Source: Mycobacterium sp. (GTDB lineage: Bacteria; Actinomycetota; Actinomycetes; Mycobacteriales; Mycobacteriaceae). Taken from it: 64,000 nt of DNA. The position numbers were made by a program, and so were the translations under genes. The stretch is from positions 1-64,000 of the forward strand of contig VEQY01000009.1 of the NCBI GenBank assembly GCA_018882965.1. Direction: 5' to 3'. Below the pieces are notes generated by a model. That model was not told the DNA's origin. It ran no database searches and saw nothing but the letters and a program-made list of their open reading frames with translations. Positions within the stretch are counted from its first letter, which is position 1, and every line of letters begins with the position of its first letter. Below are positions 28,937 to 40,978 of this stretch, one piece after another.

Positions 28937-29550
28937 ACCTCGAGGCGATCGGCGGCGTGGCGCATGCGCCCGCGGGACACCCGGCGGGAGCGGTGCTGCT
29001 GACCCACGGCGCCGGCGGGAGCCGCGACTCCGCGCTGCTGGTCGGGGTGTGCGAAGAGTGGGCGGGTCGGGGCTGGCTGGCCATCCGCTACAACCTGCCC
29101 TTCCGGCGGCGGCGCCCGAAGGGCCCACCGTCGAGCCCGGCGACGGACCTTGCCGGGGTCGTGGATGCCCTCGCGCTGGCGGCCGGAGCCGTCGATGGTC
29201 CGGTGATCGCCGGCGGGCACTCCTACGGGGGCCGGCTGACATCCATGGCGGTCGCCGCCGGCAGCGAGGTCTGCGCGCTGACACTGTTCTCCTATCCGCT
29301 GCACCCGCCCGGCAAGCCTGAACGCCAGCGCACGGAGCACTTCGGTTCGATCCGCGCACCCGCGGTTTTCATCCAGGGGACCTCCGACCCGTTCGGCACC
29401 CCGGCGGAGCTACGGACGGCGACCGCCCGGATTCCGGGTCCCGTCCACATCGTCGAAGTGCAAGGCGCACGACATGATTTAGCGACCCGCCTTCCCGCCG
29501 TCGCAACCCTGGCCGCCGACGCCGCGCTGCAACTCGGTGGGTCGAGCTAG
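28933..29550 (+). CDS. Alpha/beta hydrolase, KANL3/Tex30 type (Rv0421c homologue)
   Basis: A 205-residue small alpha/beta hydrolase. TLTHGAGG-like LLTHGAGGSRDS forms the oxyanion region, the nucleophile is Ser in GGHSYGGRL, and GTSDPFG and GARHDLA hold the Asp and His. The substrate is unknown. The GTG overlaps the thiD stop by 4 bp; this thiD neighbour is conserved in Mtb. Confidence 0.85.
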   Translation: MNLEAIGGVAHAPAGHPAGAVLLTHGAGGSRDSALLVGVCEEWAGRGWLAIRYNLPFRRRRPKGPPSSPATDLAGVVDALALAAGAVDGPVIAGGHSYGGRLTSMAVAAGSEVCALTLFSYPLHPPGKPERQRTEHFGSIRAPAVFIQGTSDPFGTPAELRTATARIPGPVHIVEVQGARHDLATRLPAVATLAADAALQLGGSS

Positions 29551-29556
29551 CTCAGG

Positions 29557-29562
29557 TACGGT
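29557..29562 (+). promoter_or_regulatory. TANNNT -10 box, possible leaderless promoter
   Basis: TACGGT followed by CGGAGA and the ATG at 29569 of the monooxygenase. The CGGAGA could also act as a ribosome site if transcription starts further upstream. Confidence 0.4.
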
Positions 29563-29568
29563 CGGAGA

Positions 29569-31056
29569 ATGACCGGGCAGCGCTACGAGGCGATCATCGT
29601 CGGCGCGGGTTTCGGCGGTATCGGAGCCGCGGTGCAACTCAAGCGGCTGGGGATCGAGAACTTCGTGCTCCTCGACCGACTCGACGATCTGGGCGGGACA
29701 TGGCACGTCAACCACTACCCCGGCCTGGCCTGTGACGTACCGACCACCACCTACTCGTACTTCTTCGAACCGAACCCGGACTGGTCCCGGCTCTTCTCCA
29801 CCGGCGAAGAGATCAAGCGGTACGCCGACCATGTGGCGGACAAGTACGACGTCCGCCGCCACATCCGCTTCAACACCTCCGTGGAGGGCGCACGCTGGGA
29901 TCCCGAAGCGGGACTGTGGCAGGTCGCCCTCGCCGATGGTGCCACCCTGAGCGCGCGGTTCCTGATCACCGCCACCGGATTTCTATCCCAGCCGCACACG
30001 CCGGAGATCCCCGGTATCCACGGCTTCGAGGGCAGCGTCATCCATACCGCGGCGTGGGACGACGGCTATGACCCAGCCGGCCGGCGCATCGCTCTGATCG
30101 GCACCGGCGCGACCGCGGTCCAGCTGATCCCCGAGCTGGCCCGGACGGCGGGTGAATTGACCGTCTATCAGCGCACGCCGATCTTCGTCGTCCCCAAGCT
30201 CGACTTCGGCTATCCGCAGCGCGTCCGGCGGCTGTTCGCCCGAGTCCCGCTCGCTCAGCGTGCGGTTCGCGCGGTGACCGACACCATCTACGAGCTCTTC
30301 AACTTCGTCGTACTGCATCATCGCTCGACACTGTTCCGCCGGCTGAACATCGGTGCCGCCGACGCGTCCAAGCTGTACCGCTTCCTGGTGGTCCGTGATC
30401 CCGAACTGCGGCGCGAGCTGACCCCGCCCTACGACTTCGGCTGTAAGCGACCCACCTTCTCCAACAGTTACTACCAGGCCTTCACCAAGCCGAACGTGCA
30501 CCTGCAGACCAGCGGCATCGACCACATCGAGCCGCATGCCATCGTGGCCGCGGACGGCACCCGCACAGAGATCGACACCTTGGTTCTGGCGACGGGTTTC
30601 GATCTGTGGGAGGCCAACATCCCAGCCATCGAGGTGATCGGTCGCGGCGGCCGCAACCTGGGGAAATGGTGGCGGGAGAACAGATTTCAGGCCTACCAGG
30701 GAGTGTCCATCCCGCACTTCCCCAACTATTTCAGCCTGGCCAGCCCGTACGCCTTCATCGGGTTGAACTTCTTCAACGCCATGGAGTACCAGATGCGGAT
30801 CATGGACCGGGTGCTCAGCGAGGCCAAGCGGCGTCACGCGACCACGTTCGAGGTGACCGAGGAGGCCAACGCGCGATTCCTCGACGAAATGACCGACCGC
30901 GTCGGCGATTCGGTATTCGCGCTGGGGCAGTGTGCCGCAGCGCGGTCGTACTATTTCAATCCGCACGGCGAAGCCACCCTGCTGCGGCCGACGACCGCCA
31001 GGGCCGCGATTCGCCGAGCGGCAGAGTTCCCCTTGAGCGACTACCACTTCAGCTAG
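29569..31056 (+). CDS. FAD-dependent Baeyer-Villiger-type monooxygenase
   Basis: A 495-residue class B flavin monooxygenase related to mycobacterial EthA/MymA and bacterial ketone monooxygenases. The FAD motif GAGFGGIG is at residues 12-19, the Baeyer-Villiger fingerprint GFEGSVIHTAAWDD near 150, and the NADPH motif GTGATAVQ near 175. It probably inserts oxygen into a ketone to give an ester, or oxidises a heteroatom; the substrate is unknown. The gene is followed 12 bp later by a small DoxX-like membrane protein gene, likely cotranscribed. Confidence 0.9.
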   Translation: MTGQRYEAIIVGAGFGGIGAAVQLKRLGIENFVLLDRLDDLGGTWHVNHYPGLACDVPTTTYSYFFEPNPDWSRLFSTGEEIKRYADHVADKYDVRRHIRFNTSVEGARWDPEAGLWQVALADGATLSARFLITATGFLSQPHTPEIPGIHGFEGSVIHTAAWDDGYDPAGRRIALIGTGATAVQLIPELARTAGELTVYQRTPIFVVPKLDFGYPQRVRRLFARVPLAQRAVRAVTDTIYELFNFVVLHHRSTLFRRLNIGAADASKLYRFLVVRDPELRRELTPPYDFGCKRPTFSNSYYQAFTKPNVHLQTSGIDHIEPHAIVAADGTRTEIDTLVLATGFDLWEANIPAIEVIGRGGRNLGKWWRENRFQAYQGVSIPHFPNYFSLASPYAFIGLNFFNAMEYQMRIMDRVLSEAKRRHATTFEVTEEANARFLDEMTDRVGDSVFALGQCAAARSYYFNPHGEATLLRPTTARAAIRRAAEFPLSDYHFS

Positions 31057-31068
31057 GAAAGGATCCCG

Positions 31069-31323
31069 ATGTCCCGGATCACAGCCGTGGGCGCGGTGCT
31101 GGCCGCAACCGGATTGGCGCACTTCGCCAAACCGGAGTTGTTCGAGCCGATCACCGCCCCGGTGTTCCCCACCAAAACCCGCCAGCACATCTACCTCAAC
31201 GGAGGCATCGAGACCGCGTTGGGCGTTGGACTGGCCGTGCCGCGAACCCGCAAGCTGGCGGTGGCCGGTGCCCTGGGCTACATCGGCTATCTGGCGGTCA
31301 GCGCCGTACGCAGCAGGGGTTAG
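31069..31323 (+). CDS. Small DoxX-like membrane protein
   Basis: An 84-residue protein with two to three hydrophobic stretches (VGAVLAATGLAHFAKPELF, GIETALGVGLAV, GALGYIGYLAVSAV) resembling short DoxX-family proteins. Function is unknown. AGGAAAGGATC precedes the ATG. Its position 12 bp after the monooxygenase suggests a shared role. Confidence 0.7.
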   Translation: MSRITAVGAVLAATGLAHFAKPELFEPITAPVFPTKTRQHIYLNGGIETALGVGLAVPRTRKLAVAGALGYIGYLAVSAVRSRG

Positions 31324-31329
31324 GCAGTA

Positions 31330-33039
31330 CTAGGAGCCGGCGGCCGGAGGGTCCTGCTGCCACTTCCGGTAGGCCTCGACCGCGGTGGGCAGCGTCATGA
31401 AAATCTTGTCCTCGCCGATCCGGTCCAACATTCCCGTATCCGAAAGCGCTTTGCGTAGCGGCAGTTTCACCCGGGCCATACCGAAGACGATCCCTCGCCG
31501 GCTCAGACTCCGCCGAAGCTGCTCGAGGGCGTCGAGCGCGGTGAGATCGACATCGCTGTTGGCCTCGGCGTTGAGGATGAACCAGACCACCGGGTCGGGG
31601 TTGTGGTCCACGGCTGCGAGAGCGTGAGAGTAGAAATCTTCGGCGTTGGCGAAGAAGAGCGGTGCGTCATAGCGGTACACCAGCAACCCGGGCACTAGAT
31701 GAGCGCCCGGGTAATCACCGATGTCGTGCATTCCCGGCACCCCGGGGACGAAACCGAGAACGCTGCCGTGCGGTCGCGCCACCCGCCGCAGCAGATCCAG
31801 AATCGACAGGCCCACGGCGGCGAGCACACCGCCGAGCACACCGAGGGCGAGCACACCCAGGGTCGTCAGCATCGCCAGGATCAGTTCGCTGCGCCGGAAC
31901 CCGGCCAGCCGCCGGTACTCGCCGCCGTCGATGAGCCGCAGGGCGGCGTAGACCACCAGCGCACCCAGAGCCGCGGAGGGGAAGGTCGACAGCAGCCCGT
32001 GGGCGGTCAGCAGGATCACCAGCAGACACCCGAGCGCGATCACGGAGTACAGCTGGGTGCGGGCACCGACCAGCACGCCCAGAGCGGTCCGGCTGGCACT
32101 GGAGCTGACCGGAAACCCCTGGCTGAGTCCGGCGCCGAGATTGCACAGCCCCAGCGCCCTCAGTTCGGCGTTGGGGTCGACGGTCTCCCCGTGCCGGGCG
32201 GCGAAGATCCGCGCCGTCAGCACCGTGTCGGAGAACGCCACGATCGCCACCCCGACCGCGGCGGCAGCCAGCGCATCGAGGTCCCGCAGTGGCACACCGG
32301 TGAGCCCCGGCACGGGCAGCCCGCCGGGAACCTGGCCGATCACCTCCACGCCGAATCGGTTCAGCGAGAACAGTGCCACCACCGCGGAGGCGACCAACAC
32401 GACGATGAGCGGGCCGGGCGCACGCGGAACCAGCCGCGCCATCAGGATCAGTGCCAGGAGCACCGCGGCGGAGAACGCCAGAGTCGGCAGATGCACGCGG
32501 GGCAGCGCCGCGACGAGAGACTCCACCTGCTCGAAGAACCCGTCGCCGGAGACCGGTACCCCGGTGAGCTTGCCCAGCTGGCCGCCGATCATGATCAGGG
32601 CCACCCCGCTCATGAAGCCGATGAGCACCGGGCGGGACAGCAGGTCGGCCAGGAACCCCAGCCGCAGCAGGCCGCCGGCGAAGCAGAATACTCCGACCAG
32701 CACGGCGAGCATTGCCGCCATCGCCGCGTAGCGGCCAGGGTCGCCGGCGGCCAGCGGTGCCAGTGCCGTCGCCGTCATCAGCGCCATCGTCGCCTCCGGG
32801 CCGGCCGAGAGGTGCCGCGAGGTACCCGTGACCGCGTAGACCGCCAGCGGCAGCAGCGCCGCCCACAGCCCGGCCACCGGAGGCAGACCCGCCACGGTGG
32901 CGTACGCCATCGCCTGCGGCACCAGATACGCGGCCACCGTGAGGCCGGCGAACACGTCGCCGCTCAGCCACCAGCTCCGATAACCGCGGAACTGCGCCAG
33001 GCCGGGGACCAGCGCCGCCCAGTCGACGCGCGCGGTCAC
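31330..33039 (-). CDS. SulP-family anion transporter with STAS domain
   Basis: A 569-residue SulP/SLC26 transporter for sulfate, bicarbonate or another anion. About 10-12 membrane helices fill residues 15-420, including the signature YLVPQAMAYATVAGLPPVAGLWAA (split here as YLVPQAMAYA and GLPPVAGLWA). A C-terminal cytoplasmic STAS domain (about 440-555) contains LLVYRYDAPLFFANAEDF. The GTG at 33039 overlaps the lpqL stop by 4 bp and is preferred to the longer frame that would run through lpqL. The transported ion cannot be told from sequence. Confidence 0.9.
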   Translation of the reverse strand: MTARVDWAALVPGLAQFRGYRSWWLSGDVFAGLTVAAYLVPQAMAYATVAGLPPVAGLWAALLPLAVYAVTGTSRHLSAGPEATMALMTATALAPLAAGDPGRYAAMAAMLAVLVGVFCFAGGLLRLGFLADLLSRPVLIGFMSGVALIMIGGQLGKLTGVPVSGDGFFEQVESLVAALPRVHLPTLAFSAAVLLALILMARLVPRAPGPLIVVLVASAVVALFSLNRFGVEVIGQVPGGLPVPGLTGVPLRDLDALAAAAVGVAIVAFSDTVLTARIFAARHGETVDPNAELRALGLCNLGAGLSQGFPVSSSASRTALGVLVGARTQLYSVIALGCLLVILLTAHGLLSTFPSAALGALVVYAALRLIDGGEYRRLAGFRRSELILAMLTTLGVLALGVLGGVLAAVGLSILDLLRRVARPHGSVLGFVPGVPGMHDIGDYPGAHLVPGLLVYRYDAPLFFANAEDFYSHALAAVDHNPDPVVWFILNAEANSDVDLTALDALEQLRRSLSRRGIVFGMARVKLPLRKALSDTGMLDRIGEDKIFMTLPTAVEAYRKWQQDPPAAGS

Positions 33040-34589
33040 GGTTCGGCGATGAGGTGGCGCGTGCGGTCCGCACGCAGCGGGATTCCGTTGCGCCCGTCCA
33101 GGCTCTGCGCGTAGACCCCGACGGCGAAGGCGACCCCGCCTCCGTTGATGCCCAGGGCGGCTTGGTCCACGTTGTCCAGGCGGTCTTCGGCGGTGTGGTA
33201 GTTCGGGTCGTAGGGGGCGCCGGCGGTTCCGCCCCACAGTTCGGCCTGACCCTCGGTCTTGTCCGCCTCGGCCCCGGTGAACAGCCCGCCCGCGGGGATG
33301 CCGGCTTGGGTGAAGGGGTCGTAATCCGAGCGGCCGTCGAAGGAGGTGTCCTCGGCCGTGATCCCCGCAGCCTTCAGGTAGCCGACGAAGGTGCGTTCGA
33401 CACCCGGCGATCCCTCCGGCACCCGCGGCGGGCTCTCGCCGGGTTCCAGGGCGGTGGACTGGTCCCCGTCATAGGTGAAATACCCCGGGTTGGGCGAACC
33501 GATCATGTCGAAGTTGAGGTAGAGCGCGATGTCCCTGAGCTGTTCGACGTTCAATGTCTCGAGGTACTTGCGCGATCCGACGATGCCGATTTCCTCGGCT
33601 CCCCACAGCGCGAAGCGAACAGCGTGCTTGACCGCGGGCGCACTGCCGAGTTGCACGGCGGTCTCGAGCACCGCGGCCACCCCCGAACCGTTGTCATTGA
33701 TGCCCGGGCCGTCGGGCACGCTGTCCAGATGGGCGCCGACCATGACCACGTCGGCCCCCGACCCGGTCGTGGTCTGGGCGACCACGTTGCGGGTCGTCAT
33801 CGTCACAACACGGGCATCGAGCACGACGGTCGCCGGGCCCGGTTCGGCGCGCAGTCGGGCGCCCTGCGCCTTGCTCACGCTGATCACCGGGATGCCCGCG
33901 GCGGCATCCTCACCGAGGGTGCCGCCCATCTTCTCCTCGTCGACGTTGTTGGCCACCACCAGCGCCACCGCGCCGAGCTTGGCGACGACGTCCTGCTTCT
34001 GCGCGAAGGGGCAGATGCCGCGGTCGACGAGCACCACCGCGCCCGCGACCGGCAGGCCGTCGTAGTCGGCGGTCGCGCAGCCGGGCGAGTCGTCGGCGGG
34101 GGCGGCCACCAGCGGCCCGCTGACACCGCCGGCCGGGGTGCCGCCGCTGTACTGCAGCGCGTCGGCCTCGATCACAGCTCCGCCGACGGTCAGCGCCGGC
34201 TTCTCCGACTCGAAGACCCGGATCTCGAACTCCGGGGTCGCGACGTCGAACCCCGCGGCGCGCAGCGTGTCGACGACGTAGTCGACGCTGGCGTCGTACC
34301 CGGGGGTGCCGACCGCGCGGGTGCCGTCGTGGGCGTCGGCGATGTCCTGCAGTGCGGCCAGATGGCCGACCATCGCCTCGGTGGTCACCCGCGCGCGCAA
34401 GCCCTCGGCGAACTTGGCCGCGTCGACGTCCTGCACGACGAGGTTCTCCGGAACAGCCCGGGGCTCGGCCGTCCGGGCGCACCCGGCTGCCGCACCCCCG
34501 GCCGCGAAGACCAACAGGGCGATCGCGGCGATCGCGGCGATCGGGCCGATCGCAGGCCTGCCGTGAAATCCACGTCTCATCGCCTTCAC
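33036..34589 (-). CDS. lpqL: Lipoprotein aminopeptidase LpqL (M28 family)
   Basis: A 517-residue exported metallopeptidase. The signal has a hydrophobic run AAIAAIALLVFAAGGAAAGC with lipidation Cys near 37. A PA (protease-associated) domain lies at about 140-240. The M28 zinc ligands are visible in VGAHLDSVPDGPG, NDNGSG, WGAEEIG, YLNFDMIG and NYHTAEDR. It likely trims peptides at the cell surface. In Mtb it is Rv0418 and thiG precedes it; here the next gene is mutT3. Confidence 0.92.
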   Translation of the reverse strand: MKAMRRGFHGRPAIGPIAAIAAIALLVFAAGGAAAGCARTAEPRAVPENLVVQDVDAAKFAEGLRARVTTEAMVGHLAALQDIADAHDGTRAVGTPGYDASVDYVVDTLRAAGFDVATPEFEIRVFESEKPALTVGGAVIEADALQYSGGTPAGGVSGPLVAAPADDSPGCATADYDGLPVAGAVVLVDRGICPFAQKQDVVAKLGAVALVVANNVDEEKMGGTLGEDAAAGIPVISVSKAQGARLRAEPGPATVVLDARVVTMTTRNVVAQTTTGSGADVVMVGAHLDSVPDGPGINDNGSGVAAVLETAVQLGSAPAVKHAVRFALWGAEEIGIVGSRKYLETLNVEQLRDIALYLNFDMIGSPNPGYFTYDGDQSTALEPGESPPRVPEGSPGVERTFVGYLKAAGITAEDTSFDGRSDYDPFTQAGIPAGGLFTGAEADKTEGQAELWGGTAGAPYDPNYHTAEDRLDNVDQAALGINGGGVAFAVGVYAQSLDGRNGIPLRADRTRHLIAEP

Positions 34590-34623
34590 GTTAGCCGCTC
34601 GGCCGCAGGCCGCGGCCCGGTGA

Positions 34624-35208
34624 TCAGGCGCCGGGGGTGCACCAGGCGAAGGCCCGCCCGGCGATCACGACGGTGTGCGGCAACCGGCAGTCGTGGGGAG
34701 GAGCGGGGTGCTTGGCCCGAAGCAGCTCCCAACTTTGCGCGAATGCCGGGTGCAGGGGAAGGTCGGCCACCGCATGTTCGGGTACCCACCGCAGTTCGGC
34801 ACTCTCCCGGTTCGCCACGGTCCGGAGCAACTCGCCGGCGTCGGCCACCACCGTGGTGTAGCTCCAGTAGGCCCCGCCCGGGCCGGTGACCTCGGCGGTG
34901 ACGATGCTGCCGCGCACCACGATCTGGTCGGCGGTCAGACCGGCCTCCTCGTAGGCCTCCCGCACGGCGGCGTGCTCGGGCTGTTCGTGGCTGTCCCGGG
35001 CGCCACCGGGCAGACCCCACGTCCCGCCCTGATGGCTCCACAGGGCGCGGTGCTGAAGCAGCACAGCGGGCGTACCGTCGTGCCACGGGGCCCTCAGCAG
35101 CAGACCTGCAGCTCCGTGCCGACCCCAGTGGTGGCTGCCCCGGTCGGAGATCACCCACCCGTCGCCGTCGCCGCGCACGGGCTTCAGGATAGGCGCGCCC
35201 ACGACCAT
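34624..35208 (-). CDS. mutT3: NUDIX hydrolase MutT3
   Basis: A 194-residue NUDIX hydrolase. The box GARDSHEQPEHAAVREAYEEAG fits GX5EX7REUXEEXGU fully. By position (next to glnX) it is the homologue of Mtb mutT3 (Rv0413), which cleaves oxidised or other nucleoside triphosphates. The ATG at 35208 begins MVVGAPILKP, preferred over a longer frame. It is only 34 bp from lpqL on the same strand, where Mtb has the thiE-thiO-thiS-thiG genes. Confidence 0.9.
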   Translation of the reverse strand: MVVGAPILKPVRGDGDGWVISDRGSHHWGRHGAAGLLLRAPWHDGTPAVLLQHRALWSHQGGTWGLPGGARDSHEQPEHAAVREAYEEAGLTADQIVVRGSIVTAEVTGPGGAYWSYTTVVADAGELLRTVANRESAELRWVPEHAVADLPLHPAFAQSWELLRAKHPAPPHDCRLPHTVVIAGRAFAWCTPGA

Positions 35209-35244
35209 CGGCCCGGCTGCTCTTAGAATTCGCTTATCGGCGAC

Positions 35245-35250
35245 TACGCT
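35245..35250 (+). promoter_or_regulatory. Possible -10 box of the glnX-glnH-pknG operon
   Basis: TACGCT fits TANNNT. A start about 8 nt downstream would leave a 25-nt leader holding AAGGGAGTGAGG before the GTG at 35283. No clear -35 box. Confidence 0.35.
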
Positions 35251-35282
35251 GGCCTGTGCGAAGGGAGTGAGGTCGGCACAAG

Positions 35283-36598
35283 GTGACCGTTGAGCTGGCA
35301 CATCCCTCGACCGAACCGTTGGCGCAACGGTCGCCGAGTCAGCCCGCGCACCCGCGATGGTGGTTCGCCAGAACCACGCCCGGCCGGATCCTGACGATCG
35401 GGGTGATCCTGGCGACGCTGGGGGTGCTGACCGCGTTCGCCACCTCCACGACGATCAACGAGCGGCAGCGGCAGCTGACCAACGTGCTGGACAGCACCGA
35501 ACCGCTGGCCTTCGCCGCCGGACAGCTCTACACCAAGCTCTCGGTCGCCGACGCCGCTGCGGCCACGGCGTTCATCGCCGGCGCCGAGCCCCGGCCGGTT
35601 CGCCAGCGCTACGAACAGGCGATCACCGACGCCGCGGTGGCGGTCACCCGCGCGTCCAGCGGGCTCGACGACCCGCCGCTGGTCGAGTTGCTCGGCCGGA
35701 TCAACGCCCGGCTCGCCGTCTACACCGGCCTTATCGAGACAGCACGGACCAACAACCGGCTCGGTAACCCCGTCGGATCGTCCTACCTCTCCGAGGCCTC
35801 GGGGCTCATGCAGCAGCAGATCCTGCCCGACGCCCAGCGTCTCTACGAGCAGACCTCCGCCCAGGTGGACGCCGAGACGACGGCATCGGCGACGATCCCG
35901 GCCCCGGCGATCATCGTGGTGGCCACGACTCTGTTGTTCGGCGCCTTCGCCCACCGCTGGCTGGCCCAGCGCACCAAGCGCCGGATCAACATCGGGCTGA
36001 TCGCCGGCGGGCTGGCGATCATGATCATGATCGTCTGGGTCGGAAGTGCCCTGGCCATCTCCACCGCGGGAACGCGGGCCGCCAAGAAGACGGCGGCGGA
36101 CTCGCTGAAAACGGTGACCGGCCTGGCGATCACCGCGCAGCAGGCCCGTGCGGACGAGACACTGTCGCTCATCCGACGCGACGACGAGGATGCCCGCAAG
36201 CGCTCCTACCTGCAGCGGGTCGATGGGATGCGGGCTGAACTCAAGGAATACCTGGCCGGGGACAACGCCATCGCCTCGGCCCAACTGGCCGGCGCCGATG
36301 CGCTGCTGGTGAAGTGGCGCGAGACCGACGAGCGCATCAACTCCTACATCGCCGTCGGTGACTATCAGGCCGCGACGCAGGTGGCGCTGGGCGACGGCGA
36401 AGACGACTCGACACCGTCCTTCGACCGCCTCAACGAGGCGTTGACCAACGGTATTCAGGAGAGCCGCAAGCAGTTGCGCAACGACATCCTGTCGGCCCGG
36501 CGGGTGCTGTCGGGCACCACGGTGGGCGGCGCGGTGCTGTCGATCAGCGCGGCGCTGGCTGTCGGTCTCGGACTGTGGCCGCGCATGGGCGAGTACCG

Positions 36599-36602
<4 letters not shown>
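35283..36602 (+). CDS. glnX: GlnX, transmembrane partner of PknG signalling
   Basis: A 439-residue membrane protein, homologue of Mtb Rv0412c. One helix is near residues 38-55, a helical exterior region follows to about 195, two helices occur near 195-250 (with IGLIAGGLAIMIMIVWVGSA), then a second exterior helical region and a final helix near 415-435. In mycobacteria GlnX works with the lipoprotein GlnH to sense Asp/Glu and activate PknG. GTG start after AAGGGAG. It overlaps glnH by 4 bp. Confidence 0.9.
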
Positions 36603-39828
<3,226 letters not shown>

Positions 39829-39832
39829 AGCC

Positions 39833-40978
39833 TTACAGGGCGGTCAGACAGGCGCGCGCGATCGCCAGCTCCTCGTCGGTGGGGATCACCAGCACGGTGA
39901 TCGCCGAGCCGTCGGACGAAATGCGACGCGGACCCCGACCCTCGTTACGCGTCTCATCGAGTTCGACGCCCAACCCGCGAAGTCCGCTGAGCGCATCGCG
40001 CCGAACCCGGGCGTCATTCTCCCCGACACCGGCGGTGAAGGTGATCACATCGGTGCGTTCGAGGATGGCCAGATAAGCGCCGACGTACTTGCGCAGCCGA
40101 TGGATGTACACGGCATAGGCCAGCTCGGCCGCCGCGTCGCCGGACGCGATGCGCTGATGGACGATTCGGAAATCGCTTTCACCGGACAGCCCCAGCATCC
40201 CGGAACGCCGATTCAGCACGGTCTCGATCTCCTCGACCGCCAGACCGGCGGTCCGCCACAGGTAGGCGATCACCCCCGCATCGATATCCCCGGCGCGGGT
40301 TCCCATCACGAGGCCCTCCATCGGGGTCATTCCCATCGATGTGTCGACGGGTCGGCCACCGGCGATCGCCGAGGCCGACGCTCCATTGCCCAGATGCAGC
40401 ACGATCTGGTTGAGCGACTCCGGCGCAACACCGAGGAAGTCCGCGGCGGCGCGGCTGACGAACTGGTGGGAGGTTCCATGGAACCCGTAGCGACGAATGT
40501 GCCAGCGGGAGGCCAGCTCATGATCGATGGCGTAGGTGGCGGCGGCCGCGGGCAGATCGTGGAAAAAGGCGGTGTCGAAGACGGCGATGTGTGGCAGATC
40601 GGGCATCAGCTTGCGCGCGACCTCGATACCGAGCACCGCGGGCGGATTATGCAGCGGGGCAAGCGGTGCCAAATCCCGAAGCTGCGCGAGCGCGGCATCG
40701 TCGATGATCGTCGGGTGATAGAGGTTCGGCCCGCCGTGCACGACCCGGTGCCCCACCGCGACAACCCCGAGATCCGAGAGATCTCGCCGTCCGCCGACTA
40801 TCACCTCGAAGGCCGCACGCAGCGCGGCCTCGTGGTCGGTGACCCCGCCGTCCTCGCCGATGCGCTCCACGATCCCGTCGACGAGCGAAGTGCCGTCGAC
40901 GGGCTGGACCAGCGAGTACTTCAGCGACGACGACCCGGAGTTGAGGACCAGGACGGTGCCGGCACCGCCGGCGGTCAT
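39833..40978 (-). CDS. ackA: Acetate kinase
   Basis: A 381-residue acetate kinase interconverting acetyl phosphate/ADP and acetate/ATP. Motifs: [14 protein letters not shown] at the N-terminus, GHRVVHGG, the phosphate-binding HLGNGAS and TAGVGEND. The ATG overlaps the pta stop by 4 bp (ATGA). The pair makes or uses acetyl phosphate; it converges with pknG, leaving 4 bp between stops. Confidence 0.96.
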   Translation of the reverse strand: MTAGGAGTVLVLNSGSSSLKYSLVQPVDGTSLVDGIVERIGEDGGVTDHEAALRAAFEVIVGGRRDLSDLGVVAVGHRVVHGGPNLYHPTIIDDAALAQLRDLAPLAPLHNPPAVLGIEVARKLMPDLPHIAVFDTAFFHDLPAAAATYAIDHELASRWHIRRYGFHGTSHQFVSRAAADFLGVAPESLNQIVLHLGNGASASAIAGGRPVDTSMGMTPMEGLVMGTRAGDIDAGVIAYLWRTAGLAVEEIETVLNRRSGMLGLSGESDFRIVHQRIASGDAAAELAYAVYIHRLRKYVGAYLAILERTDVITFTAGVGENDARVRRDALSGLRGLGVELDETRNEGRGPRRISSDGSAITVLVIPTDEELAIARACLTAL

